A stretch of DNA of 20,694 nt from Ophiothrix spiculata (GCA_000969725.1 JXSR01S072157.1), one strand, 5' to 3'; numbered from the stretch's first letter, positions 1 through 8,663 are shown. Notes: generated by a model from the letters alone, not told the origin. Translations and numbers: made by a program.

Positions 1-213
1 ACTCCAATTTATTGACCTGCTCAATTGTGTAACATGGTCCGACATTGACATTTGATGATCGAAAACAACACCGAGGTTACGAATATTGTTTGAAGGAAAC
101 ACTTCACTGTCACCCAAGTGAAGACTTATGCCATTTAACCTCTTCATGTGAAATGAAGAGGCAGCAACAAAGAATTCGGTCTTATCACTATTGAGTTTCA
201 ATTTGTTTTCCGG
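1..213 (-). pseudogene. 5'-truncated LINE reverse-transcriptase relic (CR1/L2/Jockey-like)
   Basis: Read on the minus strand, this stretch is open for 71 codons and runs off the left edge of the window. It contains LNSDKTEFFVAAS, then SLHLGDSEVFPSNN, NIRNLGVVFD and MSMSDHV. This order (K-L-x-L-N-x-D-K-T-E-F, a G-D pair, N-L-G-V-x-F-D, then S-x-x-x-H) is the thumb region just after the catalytic core of reverse transcriptases in the CR1/L2/Jockey group of non-LTR retrotransposons. In-frame stops at 214-216 and 223-225, and the lack of a Y-A-D-D motif where it should lie upstream (about 300-400), show a dead copy truncated at its 5' end near 240. Truncation there fits incomplete reverse transcription, which leaves 3' ends. 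The rest of the element would lie to the left. The exact clade cannot be set from 71 residues. Confidence 0.85.
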
Positions 214-240
214 TCAAATATTCTATTCATTGATAAAGTC

Positions 241-2415
241 AAAAGATTCATTTGTAAACTTCATGTTAAACAGGATCACCACAAAACAAACTTGACAACA
301 CGGTTATCAGAAATAACCAAATGTCATTGCATTCCAGCAGCAAAATTACGTCCCCATTGGGCACAAATTGTTGTCTTTACATGTAGGCCTATTTTATCAT
401 TTTTCATTTTTTTAATGAAGGCCAAAATACTTACAAACACAACTTTTGACGTTGTAGTGCGACAACTACGCGTGAGGCACAAAAACCAGCAAACCTAAAT
501 CTACGCACACACCCTTATCTAATATAAACGAAAATACAGCGAAATGGCAGAAAATAAAGAAAATCTAATCATGCTAATGTAAAAATTTTGAAGAGAAATA
601 TGGAGTGCTACATGCATTAGCAACAACAATTCAATATATATGTGTATATTTGCAGTGACAGATGTGTTCCTGTCTACAAAAACAAGTTTTTGTAACAAAA
701 CATGAATTTACCTTATTGATATATCTGTGTTTGACCCCAGGGGTCGTATTAAGCCCCTTGTTCCGTTACTATTCAGTCCAACAGCTAAGCTGAAAATGGA
801 GATGTAAAATATCCCCGCAAAGTAAATATTTGATTTACTCTCAGATCTTTGAGCATTTATCATGATTTTTTTCCATAACAAATTATTAGATCGTAAAAGT
901 CTTACACTATTTATACCTAAATCACATGCTTTGTAAAGAGGTATTACTTTCATGAAATCATTCTACTTTCTGTTTGTAATTATACTTCATCTTCATCTTA
1001 ACTATACTAAATCTCACTTCTTTTAAGTAAGATTATATTATATGATTTCATATAGATTGCCGATAATGGCCTCTAACATATAAAATACTCTATGACACTA
1101 ATGTTTATTCAATTTATTTGTAACTTACAATGACATTTTGTCATTATTTTTAAGGAGCGCAGGTTAACATTATGACTCATTCTGAACAAAGCAACTTATA
1201 AAAGTGACTTTCAAATGCCGTGGGATAACCTTGTTCCAACTTTTTGGACACTTGGACAATTTCAATGGTTGACCTCCCGTCCAAATGACCTTGGACATCT
1301 TTGACCAGACCCCAGAACATTCAAGGGGTCAAATTCAATTGCTATTCATGGTCCAAGTTTGGTCTAGTTTGGGGGGAAAGCGTGTTGTGTTTTGTTTTTT
1401 ACGCGTCAAAAGTTGAGATATAAACTAACATACAAACAAACATACATACCCTCAAAAGTCTTGAGGCTGAAAGAAACCGCTAGGTTATATGCTTTTGGCG
1501 TGAAAATGACCATTTTATTAAGCTTATGGCACATAATGATTTGTCCAGGCGCTGCCAGCAGAAGGTTGGCCTGCGGGTTACGCGCTAGGCACATAAACAT
1601 CGTCATTCTCAATTAACTCAATCGTTAGTAATTCATACATTTTTACAAGGAACTTTTATGTTCTTATTATAACTGATGAGTTTTTGAACTATATATCAAC
1701 AATAACAGCAGCACGTTTAATTCAGTATGCTTAAGAGCAGCTTGTTGTAGTAACTTTGCACAAAGTAACGTAATTTTACATTAATCTCAGTTACCATTGT
1801 TGAGCTCCTACAAGAAGGCTTTCATAAATCATGAATGTTAGTTAACCTTTAATTGTTATATCTCTTTAATGTTAAGCAGCAAGAAACATGATGGCCTTGA
1901 GCAAATGCTTTACATCATGTTTCAACTATAACGGGTTGGGCTTATAGAAAACGGATCATTCATCTTCGACTCTTTACAACGCTCGCCTTTAAAATTAGCC
2001 TTGGGCTTAAATCTTTACAAAAAATCCAAATATTCTGGTATGCCTCCAGCATCCTTTTATAACAATTCTCAAAATTGTCAGCCTCAAAGAAAATGTCTTC
2101 GTCATGTTAGTGTTTTACTTAACTATCGTCTATAACATTTGGTACTTATCCTCAATTGTTGTACACTTACATATAGAATGACACTGTTGATGGAATTGAT
2201 GAATACAACGCTATAATTCAGAATTGGTAAGATAAATGTGTTCATATGTTATTCAATCGTCAAATACCACGTTTTACCCTTCTGAATGTTAACGCCTTTG
2301 AGGTAGAACAGATAACAAATGAGAAATGGTTCATCCATGGTTTAAGCACGAGCACCATTTAGTTTTCTTTTTCACCGATGACATTATGATTGTGTGTTCA
2401 CCGCGGTGGAGACCA
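241..2415. other. Non-coding AT-rich stretch
   Basis: No gene or recognisable repeat element was found here. Short open frames are interrupted and have no protein-like composition. Visible oddities are a 13-bp hairpin (GACCCC-A-GGGGTC) at 733-745, five TTGGAC hexamers in both orientations between 1244 and 1356, a small GC-richer patch near 1545-1590, and the perfect palindrome CACCGCGGTG at 2399-2408, just before the solo transposon end at 2416. Confidence 0.5.
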
Positions 2416-2465
2416 GGGCCCATATTCATTAAGCACGGCTAATTCTAGTTGGCTGATGATAATGC
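2416..2465 (+). mobile_element. Solo terminus related to the palindromic element at 18154-18282
   Basis: The sequence opens GGGCCCATATTCATTAAGC, then gives CTAATTCTAGTTGGCTG. The palindromic element at 18154 opens GGGCCCAAATTCATAAAAC and continues CTAACTCTAGTTGACTG, so the two share their outer terminus and the subterminal CTAGTTG block with the same spacing. Both are preceded by CA. No inverted partner (GCTTAATGAATATGGGCCC) is present nearby, so this is a broken copy or one end of an element whose other end has been lost. The boundary at 2465 is approximate. Confidence 0.6.
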
Positions 2466-2499
2466 CAATCAAATTTTTCAAATGTATACAGTATTTAAA

Positions 2500-2616
2500 T
2501 ATCTTCGCACCATCGTTTTGAAGTCATTGTTTAAAATCGGGTGATGCGCACCATCAGGCCTATGCACCATCTTTTTTGAAGTCATTGATTAAAATCGGAG
2601 AGATGTTTTTTTATAA
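2500..2616 (+). repeat. Direct repeats of the neighbouring TIR sequence
   Basis: The motif GCACCATC + T-run + GAAGTCATTG + TTTAAAATCGG appears at 2507 and again at 2564, a spacing of 57 bases, with a partial GCGCACCATC at 2546. The same motif forms the left terminal repeat of the element at 2617. These are therefore extra copies of the terminus lying outside the complete element, arising from nested insertion or tandem duplication of one end. Confidence 0.7.
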
Positions 2617-2835
2617 TAACTGCGCACCATCTTTTCGATGTCATTGTTTAAAATTAGTAGTCAAAATTAGTAAGAATTTATAATAGCTATTAATGACAGT
2701 AATAACTTTTCGTCGGTGTTTGTTTTTTGTCTCGGCACATTTCTTCGGGAGCTACGCTCCCTCAGAAAAATACCTCTTCCCAAAACAAACACCCCCAATT
2801 TTAAACAATGACCTCAAAAAGATGGTGCGCAGTTA
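2617..2835. mobile_element. Short TIR element (MITE) with internal hairpin
   Basis: The left end TAACTGCGCACCATC matches the right end GATGGTGCGCAGTTA in inverted orientation. Pairing continues for about 40 bases with one indel and a few substitutions, as far as CATTGTTTAAAATT. If the flanking TA at each side is the target duplication, the element is about 215 bp with TIR ACTGCGCACCATC, as in Tc1/mariner-type MITEs. Inside are a second inverted pair (GGTGTTTGTTTT near 2715 against AAAACAAACACC near 2782) and a perfect stem GGGAGC-TAC-GCTCCC at 2747-2761. No coding capacity is seen. Confidence 0.75.
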
Positions 2836-3949
2836 GTATTGTCTAACTAATCATTTTTTCATTCTAAAAAGCAATCACATGAAAGTGAAAATACTAGTGT
2901 CGCCTCTGAATGAGACTTATTACTATAGTGTTTTACATGCAAATCATTGCTTGTTAAGTGATTAAATCAGAGCAAAGAACATAATATACATGTTGCTTTG
3001 CTTTATTTGATGTGAAAATGTAGATTTATTCAAGAATATAGCACAATTAAGATTACCTTTATAATAAGCACCCACTTTACTATACCCGGAGGGCGTATTC
3101 TGTACTTCAACTTGATCAAAATATAATTTAAGGATATTTCATATTTTATATATAAGCAGGCGTATAAACCAAAACGGTCTACCAAGAACAAGTAATAGCA
3201 GAAAAAAGTATCAAAATAGATGACTTAAGAAATGTTATTTTGGAGAAAATCTCGAGGAAAAGAGTAAATATATTTTGCAAAGCTTGATTTTAGCTTTGAT
3301 AATGGGGCAACATGAAAAAGGTATTTTAATTGTCATGTAGGCAAAATCATTTTCGTAACATTTACGGTAGCATGCAACACATCTGTCATAAAAATGTTTA
3401 TTAGTTTGCTGCCGACTTAATTTACAAATCAGATGTAAATCGTTTTTACTAATATAGATATATGTAACGATATTTTTCCGGAAAACATCAGATGTAAAAA
3501 GGACTTTTTCAAGATGTGTTGCTGATACATTTGTGTATGTACCTTCTTTCTTATATCGAAGCCTATCCAAAATGTCAGTGACTTGTTTATATCCGTCACA
3601 TTTTATGTTGAGTATCTAATAAATTATCCTGGTGTTATTTCATATTTATTATATAAATATGTTCAATCTGTTGATCTAGTATCAACTCATTTCTAAAAAA
3701 CAAATGCGTTATCCTGATTTTGTTCGCAGACTCTAATTTGGACCGGAACCTACTATGAAGGTTGCATCGTCTCTGATAAAGGCCCACTATCACACATACG
3801 ATATAAAGAGTATTGAAAACTGTAAGGTAAGCCGTAATGATTTACAATATTTTAGGTATAGGGAGTAAATATGGTACTTTATTTCTACTTCGATTTTAAT
3901 GACCATTTATAATGAGATTTTTCAAGACACTGCTGAACAGCCCTTTCCG
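2836..3949. other. Non-coding AT-rich stretch
   Basis: No gene was recognised. A minus-strand frame of 111 codons at 3235-3570 is open, but its first codon is TTG rather than ATG and it resembles no family I know. The words GGGCGTATTCTGTACTTCAA near 3093 resemble the start of a transposon end, but no inverted partner is present. Confidence 0.45.
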
Positions 3950-4005
3950 CAGGGGCGTCGGAACCGTGTAGGCCGTGTGGGCTTTGGCCGCACCACTTTT
4001 CAGCC
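3950..4005 (+). mobile_element. Possible hAT-like transposon terminus, no partner
   Basis: The sequence CAGGGGCGTCGGAACCG is of the CAGGG(G)-type terminus typical of hAT superfamily elements. It is clearly GC-richer than its flanks. No inverted match (CGACGCCCCTG) exists elsewhere in the window, so only one end would survive. The right-hand limit is arbitrary. This could also be a chance GC-rich patch. Confidence 0.4.
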
Positions 4006-4077
4006 AAAACAATACAAAGAGTAGAACATTCCTGCCTTTCCGCGCCATGATTGAGGACTTTAACTCATAGTGGATCA

Positions 4078-4085
4078 CTGGACAC
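4078..4085 (+). repeat. Target-site duplication, left copy (CTGGACAC)
   Basis: CTGGACAC recurs at 4647-4654, exactly outside the right terminus of the GTCGAC-rich element. The shared word is ACTGGACAC, 9 bases. The 8-mer fits the nTnnnnAn preference reported for hAT target sites. Confidence 0.75.
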
Positions 4086-4646
4086 TACACTCATAAAAAG
4101 TTGACACAAGTTGTGTTAAAAAGGGAACATGGTTAACAGGTTGGGTTAAATTTTACCCAACATTGTGCAAAATGTAACCCAACCTGTTAACCATGTTCCC
4201 TTTTAACACAACTTGTTTCTGTGTGTTGGGCTGGTATCAGCAAGCTTTTGCATTGTCGACAAAGCCCGAAATCCATCGGCCGATGCGACATCGCGACACT
4301 GTCGACAACAATTTTTGTCCATGCTGCCATGAGGATTGACATTACAACTTGTGGCACTCAGTTGAATTCGTCAGCCCCTTTAATTGAAATCAATGTGGTG
4401 ATGCTGCGATAGAATGTAATAAATAAAAATGTGATAAAAAAACTTATGCTAAGACGAGTAAAATATCAGGGCAAATTTCATTACTTTGTTAAGCTTTCTA
4501 CTTTCCTCGAATATTTATTTAATTGAATTCAATTGAATTTTAGTTTTTTGGCAAGTTTGTCGACACATAGACAGGCTTGTCGACAATGAGTGAAATTGGT
4601 TTTGTCGACGACATTGTCGACAAAAGGCTTGTCGATACCAGCCTTA
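4086..4646. mobile_element. GTCGAC-rich hAT-like MITE, interrupted near its left end
   Basis: The right terminus read inward is TAAGGCTGGTATCGACAAGC; the left one, at 4226, is TTGGGCTGGTATCAGCAAGC, matching at 16 of 20 positions. The element lies between two copies of CTGGACAC (4078-4085 and 4647-4654). TAAGG fits the hAT terminal pattern YARNG and the duplication is 8 bp, as expected for hAT. Without the insertion at 4088-4225 the element is about 420 bp. It holds six GTCGAC sites (4255, 4301, 4559, 4579, 4604, 4616) in an AT-rich setting, plus the palindromes CATCGGCCGATG near 4273 and AATTGAATTCAATT at 4521-4534. There is no transposase, so it must be non-autonomous. The superfamily call is inference from duplication length and terminal bases. 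Confidence 0.7.
4088..4225. mobile_element. Near-perfect palindromic MITE nested in the hAT-like element
   Basis: The core 4106-4216 folds back on itself. The left arm runs from ACAAGTTGTGTT through GGGAACATGG, TTAACAGG and TTGGGTTA; the right arm is its complement over about 42 positions with one single-base indel. The extreme ends, CACTCATAAA and (inverted) CACACAGAAA, agree at 8 of 10 positions, and the left end carries about 10 extra bases. It sits after TA at 4086-4087 and before TT at 4226-4227, consistent with a TA target duplication of Tc1/mariner type in which one copy mutated. The high arm identity suggests a recent insertion or arm homogenisation. Confidence 0.75.
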
Positions 4647-4654
4647 CTGGACAC
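4647..4654 (+). repeat. Target-site duplication, right copy (CTGGACAC)
   Basis: Partner of 4078-4085. It follows directly on the terminal GATACCAGCCTTA of the GTCGAC-rich element. Confidence 0.75.
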
Positions 4655-5404
4655 GAGGCAGCACCTTCCCATGCCTTAAATGACTCGCTGGACAAGGAAA
4701 CCTGTTGTGTTTGAATGTCATCACTGGATGTGCGTCATATGTTCCCTTTCATATGAATACAAACTGTAAAACTTTCTATGGACTATGATGTGAGACAGTC
4801 ATACAAATTCAAATCAATTCTCTTAATACTTTCAGGCGTAGGCAAAGTCAAGACTTATGTTACATAGTATCTCATTATAATTATCAGGTGGTACAAGGGA
4901 CTTGACTTTATTTAATAAACTTAATGCAAGTCGTATAATCCGCACTATTAGCACCGATAAGTAATCAGAAAGGACTTTAGTTGAGTTAGCATCAGAATAG
5001 GTGGTAAATCTGATTATTTGATTTTTCAGATATACACGATGGAATGAATAGCATTTGACTTTGAAGATTCTTATCTCTGCTTATATCAGGTATTTGTCGG
5101 TATGACTTGTTAAATCAAATGTCATTTGAGGTTTGCTGCATTTACGGTTTGAGATAGACGTCTACATATATAAACAGCCAAGTATAAAAACAAAAGAAAA
5201 GCAAATGAAATTATTTAATCCTAACTCTCAAAATAAGTTGAAATATGAAAACTAAATTATATTTGAACGTTTGTAATTTGATATTTTGCAATATCATTAG
5301 GAAATAAAGGTTTCTGGTTATTACTAGAGGTTTGGTAAAATTGTACAGAGCTTCGAAATAAGAGCTACATAGATATTTTCGTATCTATTTTGCATACATG
5401 TATA
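4655..5404. other. Non-coding AT-rich stretch
   Basis: I see no gene, RNA or element end here. Stop codons are frequent in all frames. Confidence 0.5.
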
Positions 5405-5653
5405 GCCCCATGCACGAACCCCATATCCAACAGGTTGACAAGTTACTCATAAAGATAAACTTTTACCTAGTTTTCTCCCGTGTACTAACTTGGAAACTGT
5501 GGGATACGGGGTTTATGCATGGAACTCGTTGCTACACTTTCCCCATACATGAAATTGACAACTCACACAACACCAAAGGGAAGATAATTACGTCAAAGTT
5601 TGTCTTGATGAGTAACCTGTCAACCTGTGGGATATGGGGTTCATGCATGGGGC
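5405..5653. mobile_element. Two head-to-head copies of a 110-120 bp foldback element
   Basis: The left arm (5405-5523) begins CCCCATGCACGAACCCCATA and continues CAGGTTGACAAGTTACTCAT. The right arm (5542-5653), read on the other strand, begins CCCCATGCATGAACCCCATA and continues CAGGTTGACAGGTTACTCAT. Resemblance extends through the whole arm, weaker at its inner end, with an 18-base spacer at 5524-5541. Each arm also has a partial terminal repeat of its own: the left arm closes with GGATACGGGGTTTATGCATG, almost the same as the outer right end GGATATGGGGTTCATGCATG. The open frames seen here on both strands are products of this symmetry, not genes. No target duplication could be identified. Confidence 0.8.
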
Positions 5654-5735
5654 CACAGTATTCATCTGATTTCAAACAAATTAAAAAAAAAAAAAACCAT
5701 TCGCAATAATAAGACGACATTTGCTGCATTTACGC

Positions 5736-5828
5736 ACACTTTTGGATATTTTAGACACCCTTTTCGTTGTAATAAACACCCTTATCAATTTTTAGACACC
5801 TTTCTCGTGTTGACACCTTTTTGACACA
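5736..5828 (+). repeat. Degenerate ~20-bp tandem repeat (ACACCYTT)
   Basis: The word ACACC followed by C/T-rich bases recurs at 5755, 5776, 5796 and 5813, with a related CACACTTTT at 5736, so the period is 17-21 bases. The units are diverged, mostly of the form TTTTAGACACCCTTTT. Confidence 0.55.
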
Positions 5829-5830
5829 TT

Positions 5831-5852
5831 AGGCCGGCCTTATTTGACGTCA
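5831..5852. promoter_or_regulatory. Palindromic motifs AGGCCGGCCT and TGACGTCA
   Basis: AGGCCGGCCT (5831-5840) is a perfect 10-bp palindrome, and TGACGTCA (5845-5852) is a perfect match to the 8-bp cAMP-response element core bound by CREB/ATF bZIP dimers. The match is exact, but no gene is nearby and an 8-mer can occur by chance, so function is unproven. Confidence 0.25.
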
Positions 5853-5970
5853 CGACAAAAACTTTTTTTGATAGCGAAAATTTTGTTTGGAAGCCGACTA
5901 TGAATTGACTCCATAAGATACATAATATAAGATTTTTCAATACATTTTGAGAAAAAAGAATGACAAGACG

Positions 5971-6165
5971 TAGTTAACTCATTGACCTGCATATATGCTA
6001 AGTCTCTAGGCAACCTAATTCATCAACCGGTTTAGTAGTTAACTCATTGACCTGCATATATGCTAAGTCTTTAGGTAATCTAATTCATCAACCGGTTTAG
6101 TATTTAACTCATTAACCTGGATATATGCTAAGTCTCTAGGCAACCTAATTCATCAACCGGTTTAG
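5971..6165 (+). repeat. Minisatellite, 3 units of exactly 65 bp
   Basis: Three consecutive units (5971-6035, 6036-6100, 6101-6165) each begin TAGTTAACTCATTGACCTG or a close variant and end CATCAACCGGTTTAG. All are 65 bases with no indels. Units 1 and 3 share CTCTAGGCAACC, where unit 2 has CTTTAGGTAATC; unit 3 differs near its start. Every unit carries the palindrome AACCGGTT. No reading frame spans the array. Confidence 0.92.
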
Positions 6166-6358
6166 ACAATATCCAGTAAGCATATTTAAGTCCTTATCTT
6201 GGTCAATGTTGTTGTACAAACAATAAACGATTATTCGTGTCACAAACAAAAAAAACAAGATTTTTCACAGATGACCTACTATCATATTTCTGATTGTACA
6301 TATTACAAAACAAATCTTCAAACTGAAATCGTCAGATCGGTTTACATCCTGTAAAAGA

Positions 6359-6369
6359 TAGTTTGCCGC
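6359..6369 (+). repeat. Direct repeat flanking the 1.5-kb element, left copy
   Basis: TAGTTTGCCGC here is repeated at 7868-7878. With TACACC as the element start, the duplication is the 9-mer GTTTGCCGC; other cuts give 7 or 8 bases because the terminal TA and the flank overlap. Confidence 0.8.
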
Positions 6370-7869
6370 TACACCGCCCTGGAAGCTTCTCCCGATATTT
6401 CTCTACACTTGTTAATTTTCCTCTAATATCTCGTGACCTGTGCCCTATTGAGACCTTTGCTCTATCGAACATTAACCGGGTACAGAGGGGAACTAATCGA
6501 TCGTGGTTTTTTCCCCTATTGCTTTCTCAGAGTCACACTTGCTCAGAGTTAATGCCCATACCCATATTTTAGGAGTATTTGGATATTTTAGGGCATATAA
6601 AGGCCGAATAAAATTTGCTTAAGTGGTCTTAATTGTAACTTGACCTTAATATATAAAAAGTAATTTAAATATAAAATTAATATGATATTGGTGATAAATT
6701 TTAAGGGAAATTCCTGGTCATCATTGAGTTTGAATGTTTTTTTTTATATCCTTCTTAGAAATACTTTTGCAGAAAAATTATTCCTAAATCATAATGATTC
6801 TCTCTAATATTGACTGATTCATTTTACACTCAAGTTCAACCCAGAAAAAGTATTTTACATCCCTTTTTCGGGACCTCTTTACCTACAAACATAAAAAATA
6901 TGAAACCAGAATATGAATATTAAACGGGTATGAATTGTCTCGGCAATGAAATGTCCTGTCCAGATTAAAAATATCACTCCTCAAGCTATAGGCCTACTTA
7001 GCCTACTTACCAATATATTTACCATTTGAATTTACTCGCACGCCATGGCTTGTAATTAAACTCCCGCATTTGGAAATACTATATTATAACGGGCCTCCCA
7101 TCCCCTGTATTGAAACTGCAAGAGCTATTAGTAATCGATTAGACATACGTTGTAGTTAAAGACAATGGCTTTTGTCGTTGGATAGACTCTTTGGAGCGTG
7201 CGATGGAAGATAACAGTGCTAAAATCATCACTGTCTTCAATGAAAACTACATTAGCGCCTTGCTCTTGCTAAGCATGAACTAGCAGTGATTACAGCAATT
7301 ATTTCCATGTGCCTTACACGAGGTCTGGCCCGAGGAGCTCCGGGGTATGGCCCAATCAGCCGAACTTTCACGCATAGACCAAGTTTTAACTAGACGAAAA
7401 ATACATGGGAAAAAATTGAATATTTCTCCGAATCGGTTCTGTGCAACATTAAATAGGTTTCATTTGAAAATAGACATCATATTCTAAACATTTTGTTCAT
7501 AAATAAAATGTTGCTCAGTACCGATTTTGACATTTATTTGGTTAAATTTGCCATAGAGAACTTAGAAAATGGCGAAAAGTTTGAAGTCAAGTGAATGGAA
7601 ATAAAATCTAATCTTTGTAAAGTGACATTATCTTTTCAGCTTCTTGTCAGTGAATTATTTAGTATAAAGTTCTACAAACATAATTCGGTCATTTTTTCAG
7701 CATGTAATGCTTTAGTTTGTTCGTGAAAAAATAAAACATGAAAAATGCATCAGTCGATATTTTCCGGAACTGAAACCGGAAGTAGCTTCAACATGACAAA
7801 AATTTCCTAAAGTATAGAATTAAACGCCGCGAAAAACGTTTCTAGTTATTAACCTTCCAGGGCGGTGTA
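6370..7869. mobile_element. 1.5-kb TIR DNA transposon remnant, no recognisable transposase
   Basis: The left end TACACCGCCCTGGAAG (6370-6385) is exactly inverted at CTTCCAGGGCGGTGTA (7854-7869). A flanking 9-base GTTTGCCGC is duplicated at 6361-6369 and 7870-7878. Together these define one complete insertion of 1,500 bp. Pairing stops after 16 bases. A 9-bp duplication (8 with a different cut) is compatible with Mutator-like, Merlin or, less well, hAT or P elements; the termini do not settle it. No transposase was recognised. The most protein-like stretch is a 46-codon plus-strand frame at 7143-7283 containing GFCRWIDSLERAMEDNS, which could be a remnant. The element is either a non-autonomous derivative or a decayed copy. 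Confidence 0.85.
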
Positions 7870-7878
7870 GTTTGCCGC
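7870..7878 (+). repeat. Target-site duplication, right copy (GTTTGCCGC)
   Basis: Partner of 6361-6369, directly outside the right TIR of the 1.5-kb element. The pre-insertion site would have held a single copy. Confidence 0.8.
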
Positions 7879-8663
7879 CATTGCCGTGATAGAGTATACA
7901 CTGATTTATTCAAGTCGTAGGGTTCTTTTTTTATTTTTTTTTACTTCTTTGCCTAACAATAAGACCCAAATTGTACTATGAAGATATATTTGCAACAAAT
8001 TGCACAAAATCGATTTGTCCGAACTTTGCGAAATTATGAGGTTTCTGCGAAACGTCGTGGACATCTGTAGACGTCGTTTTTAACAATTGAAATCATTCAT
8101 TTAGGTTTATGTACGATTTAGAGACTCTATTTCTTATGTGTTACAAACATTGTGATATGTTAACATGTTGAAAAATTTTACTGTAAACATGACATTCTTT
8201 TGTTTCTCTAGTGAAAAAGGATCATAGCCTTAACATTTTTTACACTGAGTTAAGCAAAGACAATGGGTGCTATGAGTATATTTCGTGACAAAAAAAAATT
8301 ATCAAAAAACAAATAAAAATTTAAAAAATAATAATACTGTGTATGGCAGCTGTCACTATACTGAAAGATGTCTTTTCTTAAATCTGTTAAATTCTGGTCT
8401 TGTTTGCTTCTGGCCTTACATTTACTCTTTAATCTCCTCTAATTTAACAAATCACAATCAACAAATACTGTACAGATTAAGTAGACAACAATAGTTTTGA
8501 TAAACGAGATTTACCAGATACATTTCAATATCATCAATATAATACAACATTATCTGCTTCATCTATATATTACTACTAAATCTCTTACTCTCAAACCATT
8601 GTCAAGTATGAGTACATGAATCATTGTATTTGTTTCTTTTTGAGTACGCCTAGAGTAGAACTT
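7879..8663. other. Non-coding AT-rich stretch with A/T runs
   Basis: No gene was seen. Homopolymer-rich patches occur near 7926-7942 (T) and 8288-8335 (A). The latter could be an old poly-A tail, but no retroelement body is recognisable beside it. Confidence 0.45.

Noticed and set aside
733..760. CAGGGGTCG as a hAT terminus
   Set aside because: It is part of a local 13-bp hairpin, has no inverted partner in the window and shows no flanking duplication.
1406..1616. Overlapping frames on both strands near 1400-1616
   Set aside because: Both are short, unlike known proteins, and mutually antisense; neither has supporting signals.
3085..3125. GGGCGTATTCTGTACTTC as a MITE end
   Set aside because: No inverted partner or related copy is present in the window.
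3235..3570. 111-codon minus-strand open frame as a gene
   Set aside because: It begins with TTG, has no early ATG, resembles no known family, and lies in AT-rich DNA where a frame of this length can arise by chance.
5398..5824. Overlapping open frames on both strands sharing the peptide PMHEPHI
   Set aside because: The same peptide on both strands comes from the inverted repeat at 5405-5653, not from conserved coding sequence.
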